A stretch of 64,000 nucleotides of DNA from Hominimerdicola alba (GCF_900109655.1 NZ_FOAT01000011.1:1-64000); one strand, 5' to 3'; shown: positions 26,782 to 35,483, counted from the first letter of the stretch. Translations and numbers: made by a program. The notes: generated by a model from the letters alone, not told the origin.

Positions 26782-27399
26782 ATGGAATTCAACGAAAAAT
26801 TACAGGAACTGAGAAAACAGCGGGGTCTTACGCAGGACGAGCTTGCAAAAGAGCTGTATGTTTCGCGGACTGCGATATCAAAATGGGAATCCGGCAGGGG
26901 ATACCCGAGCATAGATTCTCTCAAAGAGATATCCCGATATTTCTCTGTTTCGATAGATTCCTTGCTTTCTTCCGAGGAACTTATCACAGCCGCGCGGGAC
27001 GAGAATGATTCAAATATGCGGAGCATTTACCGCCTGCTTTCGGGCATAGCCGATGTCATGAGCATCATGCTTATACTTCTGCCGCTGTACCCCAGCGAAA
27101 AAAGCGATCATATCACCTCGGTGACATTGTGGCACTGTACGCACCAAAAGCCGATACTTATGATTTACTGGATACTGTTCATTTCACTGGCATCAGCGGG
27201 ATCGGCGGGTATCATTCTGAATATGCTGAAAGCTGAAAAGGGACAGCGGATTTTAACGGCTATATCCCTAGTGATGAGCGTTGTGGCTGTGCTGTTTCTT
27301 ATAATGACCAGAGTGCCTTATGCTGCAGTGACGGCATTTTTTCTGCTGGCACTGAAAGCAGTATCACTTTATAAAATGCCGCGGGAGAAGAATCAATAG
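26782..27399 (+). CDS. XRE-family regulator with membrane domain
   Basis: A protein of 205 residues. The N-terminal XRE helix-turn-helix (about 5-60) contains LRKQRGLTQDELAKELYVSR, then TAISKWESGRGYPSIDSLK. The C-terminal half has four hydrophobic segments (about 88-100, 125-150, 160-178, 182-200), so the regulator is probably membrane-bound. Such proteins are common in Firmicutes next to transport or envelope genes and may sense membrane state. CGGAGG lies 5 bases before ATG 26782. The TTG at 26767 overlaps the PAP2 stop and is less likely. Confidence 0.85.
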   Translation: MEFNEKLQELRKQRGLTQDELAKELYVSRTAISKWESGRGYPSIDSLKEISRYFSVSIDSLLSSEELITAARDENDSNMRSIYRLLSGIADVMSIMLILLPLYPSEKSDHITSVTLWHCTHQKPILMIYWILFISLASAGSAGIILNMLKAEKGQRILTAISLVMSVVAVLFLIMTRVPYAAVTAFFLLALKAVSLYKMPREKNQ

Positions 27400-27429
27400 T
27401 AACTGTTTGTCTAAAGAAAGGAGATAAAT

Positions 27430-27867
27430 ATGGAAAACTACTGTGGAGCAAACTGCGAAAATTGTGGGATAAAGGAAAACTGTAAAGGCTGTACCGCCAC
27501 CTGCGGTTCACCTTTCGGGGGAAGATGTGTTGCGGCGGAGTACATAAAAGCCGGTGGAAAAAAAGGCTATGAAGATTTCAAAGCTAAGCTTCTTGAGGAG
27601 ATTAATGAACTTTTGAAAGCCGAGGGCTTAGGAAAAGCGGAAGAACTTTGCGAGCTGGCGGGAAGCTTCATCAACCTTGAATACACCATGCCCAGCGGTG
27701 AAAAAGTGAAGCTTCTTAATGACAAGAATATCTATCTTGGAACCCAGATTGAATTTGCAGATATGGGAGTCTGTTACGGCGTGGCGGCTGATACCTCATT
27801 CGTACTGATATCTTCATACAGCGTTGACGGCAGTGAACCCGAGATCGTTCTATATAAGAGAAGATAA
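27430..27867 (+). CDS. DUF3795 cysteine-rich protein
   Basis: A soluble protein of 145 residues. The first 35 residues hold eight cysteines in the pattern YCGANCENCGIKENCKGC followed by two more, typical of DUF3795 proteins and likely to bind zinc or an iron-sulfur cluster. The remainder is an alpha/beta domain without known motif. It follows the XRE gene by 30 bases with its own AAAGGAG, and a terminator closes the unit. Function unknown. Confidence 0.75.
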   Translation: MENYCGANCENCGIKENCKGCTATCGSPFGGRCVAAEYIKAGGKKGYEDFKAKLLEEINELLKAEGLGKAEELCELAGSFINLEYTMPSGEKVKLLNDKNIYLGTQIEFADMGVCYGVAADTSFVLISSYSVDGSEPEIVLYKRR

Positions 27868-27873
27868 CGCATT

Positions 27874-27910
27874 CAGGCAGATGCAGGAAGATCCGCATCT
27901 GCCTTTTTGT
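27874..27910 (+). terminator. Terminator after the DUF3795 gene
   Basis: AGGCAGATGC (27875-27884) pairs with GCATCTGCCT (27895-27904), followed by T's. Confidence 0.92.
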
Positions 27911-27921
27911 ATTCTGTAATC

Positions 27922-27950
27922 TTGACTGATAAGCATTATAATAGTATAAT
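27922..27950 (+). promoter_or_regulatory. Promoter of the tethered sigma factor unit
   Basis: TTGACT (27922-27927), 17 bases, TATAAT (27945-27950). A second, ECF-like candidate lies further on: CTTTAACCTTTT (28002-28013), then CTCTAACA near 28027-28034, which could be read by the encoded sigma factor itself. Confidence 0.7.
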
Positions 27951-28040
27951 GGATATGCAAAAACCATCAAATCAAAAAATAAAAAAATTTTTTTCAAAAA
28001 GCTTTAACCTTTTGCAGAGATAGACCCTCTAACATACAGA

Positions 28041-28205
28041 GTGGCTAAAAAAGCCTTTCATACCATTGAAGGAGGGATAGATCTGGAATGGAAACAAAAA
28101 GATGATGAAGTTCTGCTTGATGAGCTTATCGCGCTTATCCTGGCTTATATGGCAGAAAATGGTATGCTTGATGATCTGCTTGGTAAATACAATGATAAGG
28201 AGTAA
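28041..28205 (+). CDS. Small acidic ORF before the sigma factor gene
   Basis: A frame of up to 54 codons ends five bases before the sigma factor ATG. GTG 28041 gives the longest version. A much stronger ribosome-binding site (GGAGGG, 28071-28076) sits inside it, six bases before CTG 28083, so the true start is unclear. The C-terminal part, DELIALILAYMAENGMLDDL, looks like an amphipathic helix. It could be a small partner of the sigma factor. No family recognised. Confidence 0.4.
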   Translation: MAKKAFHTIEGGIDLEWKQKDDEVLLDELIALILAYMAENGMLDDLLGKYNDKE

Positions 28206-28210
28206 CGAAA

Positions 28211-30283
28211 ATGGGTGACTTAAATATTCAACAGCTTATTGAAAGGGCGAAAAACGGCGATAAGTCCGCAGTTGACGAGATATACAGAGAGTACAGCGAT
28301 ACCCTGACAAAATTCGTGATGAAGCAGGGGCTCACCGAATTTGATGCGCAGGACGTTGTATCTGATACCTTTGTTGAAATGATGAAACACATCGATCAGC
28401 TGAAAGAACCATCGTCATTCAATTCGTGGTTACATACCATAGCGAAGCGAAAGGCATGGGAAGCCAAGGAAAAAGCATCACGCAGACAGGATATCTCAGC
28501 CGAATCCGAGGACGATGACCCCGACCGCGCACTTGAACTTGCCTATGAACAAGCCCGAGAGGATACGGTGATGCTTCCCGAGGATTATGCTGTAAATGAA
28601 GACATCAAGCAGATAATAGCTGAACAGCTTGAAGCACTCAGCCCCGAATACAAGGAGGCGCTCTTCCTGTTTTACTATAAGAACAAAAGCATCGCCGAGA
28701 TAGCCGAACTAACAGGTACAAATGCCAACAACGCAAAGGTCAGGCTCTTCAATGCGCGTAAAAAGCTGAAAGCGAATCTTGAAAAACTGCAAAAAGCAGG
28801 AGTTGTTCTGTGCGCTGTTCCGTTCATCAAGTTCGTACCCGAAAATGCGGGAAAACTGGAAACAGCCACCGTTGCCGGGGCTGCTGCAAAAGCTGCCGCC
28901 GCAGCCGCAAATAGTTCAACGGCTGTAAAATCGGGCATAGCTGCAAAAGTGGCAGCGGCTGTCATCGCGGCGGGTGTTGTGGCAGGCGGTGTGGCTGTAG
29001 CTGTTAACAGATCGGATAAGAATGACAAAGACCGCAGTGGTCAGCTTCATGCCGCAGTTCAGAAAGTACCCGATTCGGGAAAAGACAGCGATTCAAGGCA
29101 GAAACCTCAGCTGGTAAAGACCGAGTCAGATGCTATCAGCGATCAGCCTGACTGGAAAGCAATATATCTTGAACATCTGACCGAGAATTACGGTGATGCG
29201 TCGGAATTGATGGGCGCAATGTATGATACTGACGGTGACGGCAGTCCCGAATTGTTCATATACGGCAAGGCTACGAAGAGCGCATCGAGTTACAGCGATG
29301 AAAATGATCCCAAAGGCTTCGTTATGTATACAATGTGTATCTATGGACCTTCGGCGATCATCTGTCATGCAGACCCTGAAGTTGTGCCTGAGATATGGTG
29401 CGCTGGGGAACCGTCGGACGATAATTTACTGTGTATCTCGATCAATGAAAAGGATCGTCGGGTAATGAGGACATCAGAGAACAATGATCTCAATATCGGT
29501 TCTGAATTAAGTGTAGAGGACTCAAAGAAAGAATATGATTTTGACAGCGAAACTCACAGACTGATCGCGGATGAGAATATGGGTTTTGAAGAGATAGGCG
29601 ATTTCGCCGAATGGCTGGACAGCTGGAGTGGCAACTACGAACTAAAGACCGAAGATGCGCCTTTGCTGTCCTGCGATAACCTGAATGTATGGCAGAATTC
29701 TTATTTTGAGTATATCGATATTTATGCCAACCATCACAACAATGTCCGCTGCGGGCTTTATGATGTTAATGCCGACGGTGTTCCCGAACTTCTGCTTGAA
29801 TCGTATATCGAGGTGACAGATGATGGAAAACACATAGGCAGTGATGCTGAGATGGTCACCTGTGACAGCAGCGGTGAGCGCGATTCTATTACGAGTGCAG
29901 ATTACAATCATCGTGAGGATACAGAACTTGTAGGCGGATTTTCATTCACGGGACAAAACGAGAATGTGTGTACTGTCAATCCCCTGAGGTTAGACGAAAA
30001 CACTGTGCAGTACACCGAATTGCGGCACAGGATAGTTGATGGCCATTTTGAGTATGACGGCGGTATAAGCGATACTTTCAATGTGACCGACAAAGGATTT
30101 GTGTATTTCAGGGGAAAGAATGAGATCGAGAAAGAATTATTCATGGAATCTCACACCAGATTATATGGGATCTCCGCCCCTGTGACGACATGTCCTGCAT
30201 CATTCGATAAACAGGCTGATATCAAGTGGTTCGATAACAAGCACAGGATAGATATGTTTATCGACAATTTATCAAAAAACTGA
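28211..30283 (+). CDS. ECF sigma factor fused to a membrane anchor and extracytoplasmic domain
   Basis: One chain of 690 residues. Sigma region 2 (about 15-80) has E-F-D-A-Q-D-V-V-S-D-T-F and SWLHTIAKRKAWE. Region 4 (about 137-190) has LSPEYKEALFLFYYKNKSIA and a helix-turn-helix. An alanine-rich stretch follows (about 215-240), then a single membrane helix (about 243-266) and about 420 outside residues. Two Asp-rich loops outside, DTDGDGSPELF near 339 and DVNADGVPELL near 517, look like calcium-binding repeats. It should recruit RNA polymerase while tied to the membrane or after release by proteolysis (inference). No separate anti-sigma gene is next to it. A lipoprotein gene follows by 24 bases. 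Confidence 0.85.
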   Translation: MGDLNIQQLIERAKNGDKSAVDEIYREYSDTLTKFVMKQGLTEFDAQDVVSDTFVEMMKHIDQLKEPSSFNSWLHTIAKRKAWEAKEKASRRQDISAESEDDDPDRALELAYEQAREDTVMLPEDYAVNEDIKQIIAEQLEALSPEYKEALFLFYYKNKSIAEIAELTGTNANNAKVRLFNARKKLKANLEKLQKAGVVLCAVPFIKFVPENAGKLETATVAGAAAKAAAAAANSSTAVKSGIAAKVAAAVIAAGVVAGGVAVAVNRSDKNDKDRSGQLHAAVQKVPDSGKDSDSRQKPQLVKTESDAISDQPDWKAIYLEHLTENYGDASELMGAMYDTDGDGSPELFIYGKATKSASSYSDENDPKGFVMYTMCIYGPSAIICHADPEVVPEIWCAGEPSDDNLLCISINEKDRRVMRTSENNDLNIGSELSVEDSKKEYDFDSETHRLIADENMGFEEIGDFAEWLDSWSGNYELKTEDAPLLSCDNLNVWQNSYFEYIDIYANHHNNVRCGLYDVNADGVPELLLESYIEVTDDGKHIGSDAEMVTCDSSGERDSITSADYNHREDTELVGGFSFTGQNENVCTVNPLRLDENTVQYTELRHRIVDGHFEYDGGISDTFNVTDKGFVYFRGKNEIEKELFMESHTRLYGISAPVTTCPASFDKQADIKWFDNKHRIDMFIDNLSKN

Positions 30284-30307
30284 AATTGACTTAACGGAGG
30301 AATAAAA

Positions 30308-31198
30308 ATGAATTTCAAGAAAATAACAGTAGTGGCAGCAGCAGTATGTTTATGTCTTGCAATGGCAGGCTGTGGAGAAAATGTGAAAAAGAACGCCAAG
30401 CCCACCGATAATCCTGCGGCTTCAGCATCAGCGGATAAAGCTGAAAATAATACCGCTGACGAACCTGCACCAACAAGTGAAGATGCTCCCGCTGATACCG
30501 GTGAAACTTCCGAAGCTCCCGCATCTATGGATTTTCAGCCTACTCAGCAGATAAAGGACGCGACCCTTTCATCAGGCTATGTCCAGATAGCAAATGACGT
30601 TTTCAAAGAGGGCGGCTACATGACAGTAGGGGAGTTCGTTGAAAACTACGGCGACAGATGGGACTGCTCCGAGATCGACCTCACTATGGAAGCTGATACA
30701 AAGTTTTTCCGTTTCCTCAAGGCGACTTTAAAGGGTACAGATCTCTTTATGGAAATGGTAGCAACAGCACCGGTATCGGGTAGCGGCACAGTTGCCGATG
30801 CTGTGATAATGTGCTTTAAGAGTGAGGGAGGTAGCACAGATGATAATCTGTGGCTCCCGGGAGGGATATGCCACCACTGCGCCGATCAGAATTATGACGG
30901 CATGGTCGCTATGTACGAAGCACAGGGCTGTACCCTTACCGATGAACTTTTCCACAACGGACACGGTGTAAGCAAATACAGTATGACAAAAAATGTTGGC
31001 TCGTACTGTGCTATACCCGCAACTGATAAACGTCCTTATGACAGCACCTACTGCCTTGTTGAGCTTGACGAAGTGAACCTCTACGGTGAAAAGCCAGTTA
31101 TCGGATATTATTTCTTGGATATGCACGACGGTGAAGCAGTTTACTTCACCTACAACTGGATATACTACGGCTCTGATGATGTTTATCAGTGGAGCTAA
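30308..31198 (+). CDS. Lipoprotein downstream of the tethered sigma factor
   Basis: A lipoprotein of 296 residues. The signal peptide ends in a lipobox L-A-M-A-G-C (Cys near 21), followed by an Asn/Ala/Asp/Pro-rich linker to about 75. The folded part (about 80-296) is acidic with several aromatic residues and no family I recognise. GGAGG lies before the ATG, and the short gap to the sigma gene suggests cotranscription. It may be part of the surface-sensing unit (inference from position only). Confidence 0.65.
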   Translation: MNFKKITVVAAAVCLCLAMAGCGENVKKNAKPTDNPAASASADKAENNTADEPAPTSEDAPADTGETSEAPASMDFQPTQQIKDATLSSGYVQIANDVFKEGGYMTVGEFVENYGDRWDCSEIDLTMEADTKFFRFLKATLKGTDLFMEMVATAPVSGSGTVADAVIMCFKSEGGSTDDNLWLPGGICHHCADQNYDGMVAMYEAQGCTLTDELFHNGHGVSKYSMTKNVGSYCAIPATDKRPYDSTYCLVELDEVNLYGEKPVIGYYFLDMHDGEAVYFTYNWIYYGSDDVYQWS

Positions 31199-31245
31199 AT
31201 TTGGATAGATTACCGATGAACGTGTTCTGGTGAAATATAATTTTT

Positions 31246-31290
31246 AGCCACAGCATTTCTGATGATAAGTCAAAAATGCTGTGGCTTTGC
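31246..31290 (+). terminator. Terminator of the sigma/lipoprotein unit
   Basis: AGCCACAGCATTT (31246-31258) pairs perfectly with AAATGCTGTGGCT (31274-31286). The T-tail is short. Confidence 0.7.
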
Positions 31291-31292
31291 TG

Positions 31293-31321
31293 TTGACAAG
31301 GAGTATGGATTTTGATATAAT
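31293..31321 (+). promoter_or_regulatory. Promoter of the DUF2185 gene
   Basis: TTGACA (31293-31298), 17 bases, TATAAT (31316-31321). The spacer is nearly the same as in the promoter at 32952-32980. Confidence 0.88.
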
Positions 31322-31356
31322 CAAGAAAATACATTATGATACGGCGGTGGAAAGAT

Positions 31357-32148
31357 ATGAACAAGATACTGGAACAGGTAGATAAATATATGCACGATGC
31401 GCTGAAAAGCAAACTACCCGAAGTAAGTTCGGCTGATCTTGAAAAAGATGGTGCAGTTTTTTACATGAACGGAAAAAACGGAACTGCTTTCGAATGGTTC
31501 GTCAACGAGCATTTTCCGTGCTTTTTCATTTTCTACGGTGACAAAGAAAATCTCGGTGCAGTAAAGGCGACCCTTTATTCCGACGGCAGATTATCCGTTT
31601 ATGTCTTCGGGGATAAGGGTCATGCTGATGCGGAAGAGATCAATTATACTGTAGAAGCAGATGCAGATCAGCTTATTGAATTAGCCGCTTTTCTGACAGA
31701 TAATGCTGACGAAAAAAAGATATGGGATGCTGATATCAGAGATCTTCCCGAGGGTGATATTTGTGATGAACAGTCGGTGAGAGTTTTTCTTGATTCGGAA
31801 AAATACTATATGCCCATGATCGAGCGAAGAAAGCTTTGGGAAAAGACAGCGATAGTTTCAAAAAAAGTTCGTGCAGAAGGCTGGAAGATATGTTTTGGTA
31901 TCCGTGATGAACCTACAAGAGATGGCGACAGCGGTTGGTACTTTGGTGTCGGCAACGAGACCGAGGATTATGCTAATAATGCGGATAATCTTGAACTGTG
32001 GAAGATAGGTTCCGTGCTGATGTTTGAACCTGCATTGAACGAGCTGATATCCGCGCCATACGGGACTTTGATAATTCGCGTAGATCACGATAAGTTTGAG
32101 ATTGAATCCCCCGATAAAGATATCCTGATAGAGAAAAGAGAAAGCTAA
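31357..32148 (+). CDS. Two-domain protein with C-terminal DUF2185
   Basis: A cytoplasmic protein of 263 residues. The N-terminal half (about 1-165) has no family I recognise. The C-terminal half (about 165-260) contains AIVSKKVRAEGWKICFGIRD, then D-S-G-W-Y-F-G-V-G-N-E-T, the DUF2185 (Imm33-like) signature, found in predicted immunity proteins and stand-alone proteins. No toxin gene is adjacent. GGTGGAAAG precedes ATG 31357; the longer frame from 31336 has no ribosome-binding site. Confidence 0.7.
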   Translation: MNKILEQVDKYMHDALKSKLPEVSSADLEKDGAVFYMNGKNGTAFEWFVNEHFPCFFIFYGDKENLGAVKATLYSDGRLSVYVFGDKGHADAEEINYTVEADADQLIELAAFLTDNADEKKIWDADIRDLPEGDICDEQSVRVFLDSEKYYMPMIERRKLWEKTAIVSKKVRAEGWKICFGIRDEPTRDGDSGWYFGVGNETEDYANNADNLELWKIGSVLMFEPALNELISAPYGTLIIRVDHDKFEIESPDKDILIEKRES

Positions 32149-32198
32149 AATCATGCCCGGATCATCGATAGCTTTTTTGACAACTGTCTAAAAAACTA

Positions 32199-32227
32199 TT
32201 GACTTTTTCAAGCATCGGTGCTATCAT
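32199..32227 (+). promoter_or_regulatory. Promoter of the hemolysin-III gene
   Basis: TTGACT (32199-32204), 17 bases, TATCAT (32222-32227). Confidence 0.7.
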
Positions 32228-32263
32228 ATACCTAAGACCAAACAGACCGAAAGGGGCGGTAAT

Positions 32264-32929
32264 GTGAGCACTGACAGCAAAAAGGAACAGAAACGATATA
32301 CCCTCGGGGAAGAGATATTCAACTCCGTCAGCCATGGTGTAGGCGGTGGACTTTCCATCGCGGGAACGGTGATTCTGATAGTATTTGCAGTGATCTACTC
32401 CGATGCCTGGGGCGTTGTCAGCAGTGCGATATACGGCGCTTCGCTGATAATCTTGTACACCATGTCCACCCTGTACCACGCCATCACGAATGACAGAGCA
32501 AAGGGATTTTTCCGCATAATGGATCACAACACAATATTTTTCCTGATTGCGGGAACTTACACACCCATCACACTGGTACCACTGCGGGGTGCTTTTGGCT
32601 GGACGCTTTTTGGCGTGATATGGGCGGCGGCGGTGGTCGGCATAGTGCTGAATTCCATCGATCTGGAAAAATTCCGCAAGCCCTCGGTTGTGTGTTATAT
32701 ACTGATGGGCTGGGCAGTTGTCTTTGCGATCAATCCCATGCTGAGGACGATAAACAAGATATCCCTGCTGTTCCTGCTAATCGGCGGACTTTTTTACACC
32801 ATAGGTGTGATATTCTATGTGATGAAGAAAAAGCGCTACTTCCATTCGATATGGCATCTTTTCACCATTGGCGGAAGCGTGTTCCACTGGTTTTTGATAC
32901 TGCTGATAATGATACATAACGGAAGATGA
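32264..32929 (+). CDS. Hemolysin-III/PAQR-type membrane protein
   Basis: A 221-residue protein with seven hydrophobic segments. It shows the family motifs: S-V-S-H-G-V-G-G near 22, T-L-Y-H-A-I near 68, the D-H-N-T-I-F-F-L-I-A-G-T-Y-T-P stretch near 85, and the C-terminal S-I-W-H-L-F with the metal-binding His. Members of this family (YqfA/TrhA and PAQR receptors) are linked to membrane lipid homeostasis; true haemolysis is not implied. The GTG start has AAAGGGG upstream. Single-gene unit. Confidence 0.88.
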   Translation: MSTDSKKEQKRYTLGEEIFNSVSHGVGGGLSIAGTVILIVFAVIYSDAWGVVSSAIYGASLIILYTMSTLYHAITNDRAKGFFRIMDHNTIFFLIAGTYTPITLVPLRGAFGWTLFGVIWAAAVVGIVLNSIDLEKFRKPSVVCYILMGWAVVFAINPMLRTINKISLLFLLIGGLFYTIGVIFYVMKKKRYFHSIWHLFTIGGSVFHWFLILLIMIHNGR

Positions 32930-32951
32930 GACATCTATCCGGGTCTAGCCA

Positions 32952-32980
32952 TTGACAGGGGAGTATGGATGTGATATAAT
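32952..32980 (+). promoter_or_regulatory. Promoter of the small membrane protein gene
   Basis: TTGACA (32952-32957), 17 bases, TATAAT (32975-32980). Spacer shares GGAGTATGGAT with the promoter at 31293. Confidence 0.88.
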
Positions 32981-33019
32981 TGTTCCCGGATCAAATTGGG
33001 AAATTAAGGAGTGAAAAAT

Positions 33020-33448
33020 ATGAATCCATGGTATGTTGGATTGATCAAAATATCCATACTTGCTGTTATGTTAATATGCTTTATAGTTCTTGTTGTGAAA
33101 CTGATAAAAGCCCAAAAATATAATAATCCAATAGCGAAGAACATATTTATGATATCTGCTGATATCGTGCTTTTCGCTTGTTCACTTATTTTTATTCTGT
33201 CACATTCTACTTATTACAGATACAATGATCGGGTCATATTAAACTCTGATATCAATTCTGTAATGAGTAAATACGGAGCGTTTGATCGCGGAGAGGTGCA
33301 GGAAGGCATATCTGGAAAAGTCGGATACTACATCTATACTGATAACGGACCCATCATGCCTGACCATATGGAGCATTATTATTGGATATATTATGATGAA
33401 AGCGGAAAGGTATTCAAGGTTGAAGATGGTCTTTTAGCAGGCGGATAA
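33020..33448 (+). CDS. Small membrane protein of unknown function
   Basis: A protein of 142 residues with two N-terminal membrane segments (about 5-27 and 40-60) and an outside domain of 80 residues rich in Tyr and Asp. No family recognised. AAGGAG (33006-33011) lies 8 bases before ATG 33020. The GTG at 33011 overlaps that site and is rejected. It has its own promoter and a strong terminator shared with the converging flavodiiron gene. Confidence 0.65.
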   Translation: MNPWYVGLIKISILAVMLICFIVLVVKLIKAQKYNNPIAKNIFMISADIVLFACSLIFILSHSTYYRYNDRVILNSDINSVMSKYGAFDRGEVQEGISGKVGYYIYTDNGPIMPDHMEHYYWIYYDESGKVFKVEDGLLAGG

Positions 33449-33454
33449 ACAGTA

Positions 33455-33503
33455 AAAATAATAAGCCCCGAAGCACTGTGAAATGCTTCGGGGTATTTTG
33501 TTT
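33455..33503. terminator. Bidirectional terminator
   Basis: CCCCGAAGCA (33466-33475) pairs perfectly with TGCTTCGGGG (33484-33493). T-rich tails are present on both strands, serving the converging genes. Confidence 0.9.
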
Positions 33504-33513
33504 GTATTTAATA

Positions 33514-34683
33514 TTACTTAGCAGTCAGCGCGTCTGCCAGCTCTTCCAGAGCCTTTTCGCTCTCGGCATTAAGTGCAGACTTTATGGTAACAACAGGTTC
33601 AATAAGGGTTATATCCTTGAACTTTTCAACATAGCTCTTGATGACCCTTGCAGCAGAAGGTGCCCATGAACCGTTCTCAACAATGGCGATCTTCCTGTTT
33701 CTGTATGTCTTGTCACGCAGATGCATCAGCAGTTCTTCCATAGGAGGGAATACGCCGCCGTCATATGATGAAGACATCAGCACCAATCTGTCATAGCGGA
33801 ATGCGTCCTCAACAGCTTCAGCCTGATCGTCACGTGTTATATCGGAGAGGGAGACTTTCTCAGCGCCCTTTGCTTCCAGCATTTCTTTCAGCTTTTCAGC
33901 TGCAGCGAGAGTATTGCCGTGTATCGATGCACAAGCGATGAATATGCCCTTGTTCTCGGGTTCATAGTTAGACCATGTATTGTAAAGGTCAATATAATAC
34001 CCCAGATTTTCGGTCAGTATCGGACCGTGGAGAGGAAGTATCATCTTGATATCCAGCGCAGCCGCCTTTTTAAGAACAGCCTGAACCTGTGCGCCGTACT
34101 TGCCGACAATGTTGAAGTAGTATCTCCTTGCCTCGCAAGCCCAGTCCTCATCGGTATCGAGAGTGCCGAATTTACCGAATGCATCAGCGGAGAAGAAAGC
34201 GCCCTCGCTTACTTCAAATGTCATCATGACCTCAGGCCAGTGTACCATAGGTGTCATGAAAAACTTCAGGGTATGCTTGCCAAGTTCCAGTGTGTCGCCC
34301 TCTTTAACTATTACAGAACGAGCACCGATATCGGGTATATTGAAGAACTGTCCCAGCATGGTGAATGTCTTTGCGTTACCAACGACCTTCATATCGGGAT
34401 ACTCAGCCATAAGCTTTGCGATGTTTGCGGAATGGTCGGGCTCAACGTGCTGAACTACCAGATAGTCAGCCTTTCTGTCGCCCAGAGCTTTCTTAACGTT
34501 TGCCAGCCATACATCACTGACGCGCTTGTCAGCTGTATCCATGATACAAACCTTTTCATCGAGTATAGCATAAGAATTGTAAGCCATACCGTTGGGAACG
34601 TCATACTGACTTTCAAAAAGATCCAGATCCTTGTCGTCAGCACCTATATATACTATGCTTTCTGAAATTTTGATTTCTGTCAT
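33514..34683 (-). CDS. Flavodiiron protein (A-type flavoprotein)
   Basis: A cytoplasmic enzyme of 389 residues that reduces oxygen to water or NO to N2O, protecting anaerobes. The N-terminal metallo-lactamase-like domain (about 1-245) keeps the diiron ligands: His-x-Glu-x-Asp-His in Q-H-V-E-P-D-H near 80, His near 148 in MVHWPE, Asp in SADAFG near 167 and His in LPLHGP near 225. The flavodoxin domain (about 250-389) starts IFIACASIHGNT, the FMN phosphate loop. GGAGG lies before ATG 34683, five codons inside the longest frame. Confidence 0.93.
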   Translation of the reverse strand: MTEIKISESIVYIGADDKDLDLFESQYDVPNGMAYNSYAILDEKVCIMDTADKRVSDVWLANVKKALGDRKADYLVVQHVEPDHSANIAKLMAEYPDMKVVGNAKTFTMLGQFFNIPDIGARSVIVKEGDTLELGKHTLKFFMTPMVHWPEVMMTFEVSEGAFFSADAFGKFGTLDTDEDWACEARRYYFNIVGKYGAQVQAVLKKAAALDIKMILPLHGPILTENLGYYIDLYNTWSNYEPENKGIFIACASIHGNTLAAAEKLKEMLEAKGAEKVSLSDITRDDQAEAVEDAFRYDRLVLMSSSYDGGVFPPMEELLMHLRDKTYRNRKIAIVENGSWAPSAARVIKSYVEKFKDITLIEPVVTIKSALNAESEKALEELADALTAK

Positions 34684-34713
34684 TGTGATTACCTCCAAAT
34701 TTTGTATACTTTT

Positions 34714-34742
34714 ATTGTATCACATTGCAAGCTCATTGTCAA
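34714..34742 (-). promoter_or_regulatory. Promoter of the flavodiiron gene
   Basis: On the minus strand TTGACA (34742-34737), 17 bases, TACAAT (34719-34714). Confidence 0.82.
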
Positions 34743-34773
34743 CCTGAACCAAACATAGTATTTCAGAGAAATA

Positions 34774-35436
34774 TCAATACTTGATATCGCCGTCAAAAAT
34801 ATACCCTATGATAAACCGATTGTCACTGTATACTTCGCTTATATCCACAAAGGTGCGCACAGACGTATCTTTTCCATAGAGATTGTATACGTAGAATCGC
34901 CCTGCGCGGTATCTGTATGCTACGGTGTGAAGTCCGCCGCTGAAAAAATCAAGCCCGTGGAATTTCGCAGTCGAACGCTCGTTGTTCCAGAAAGAGATTA
35001 TCCCGCAGGATGCTCTCGTGGTTTTTGCGTATTTCGCAAACTCTCCTCCGTCGCGGTAGGATCGGTAAGGCATATCGTGCTTTTTGAAAAAGTACCAAAG
35101 CTTCTTCGGGGCAGTTCCCCAGTATCCGTTGGGGAAAATATAGTGCATCTTGTTTATCTCAAACTCGAACACCACTTGTGGAAATGTTATCTCACGTCCC
35201 AGAAGAACAGCGCAGTTATAGCAGGCGATTAGTTCACAGCCGTTCCAGCTGAGTGGATATGTGCCGTATCGCATATCGCAGAGTGGCTTTGTACGCTGTC
35301 CGTGCAGAGGTCTGCGTTTGCTGTCTGCGAATATTGCAGTATTGTGTGCAAGATTTTCCATAGTCTGTCTGCCTCTGCCATGCTTCGGGATATTTCCGCT
35401 CCTGTCAGGCGGAGATACCAGCCAGTTCTTTTTCAC
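34774..35436 (-). CDS. Papain-like (C39-type) cysteine peptidase-like protein
   Basis: A protein of 220 residues without a signal peptide. The stretch W-N-G-C-E-L-I-A-C-Y-N-C near 65 places a candidate nucleophile (Cys67) at the start of a helix, and G-G-L-H-T-V-A-Y-R-Y near 170 offers the His, followed by a Tyr/Asn-rich strand. This layout is seen in many small C39-like proteins of gut Firmicutes whose substrates are unknown. GTG 35436 has GGAGG 7 bases upstream. Function is only inferred from the two motifs. Confidence 0.5.
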   Translation of the reverse strand: MKKNWLVSPPDRSGNIPKHGRGRQTMENLAHNTAIFADSKRRPLHGQRTKPLCDMRYGTYPLSWNGCELIACYNCAVLLGREITFPQVVFEFEINKMHYIFPNGYWGTAPKKLWYFFKKHDMPYRSYRDGGEFAKYAKTTRASCGIISFWNNERSTAKFHGLDFFSGGLHTVAYRYRAGRFYVYNLYGKDTSVRTFVDISEVYSDNRFIIGYIFDGDIKY

Positions 35437-35474
35437 GTGACCGCCTCCTTTTGCTGCTGTATACGAAATTATTT

Positions 35475-35480
35475 ATTATA
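35475..35480 (-). promoter_or_regulatory. Extended -10 box before the peptidase-like gene
   Basis: The minus strand reads TGGTATAAT, an extended -10. There is no good -35, and it lies 39 bases before the start codon. Confidence 0.45.
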
Positions 35481-35483
35481 CCA

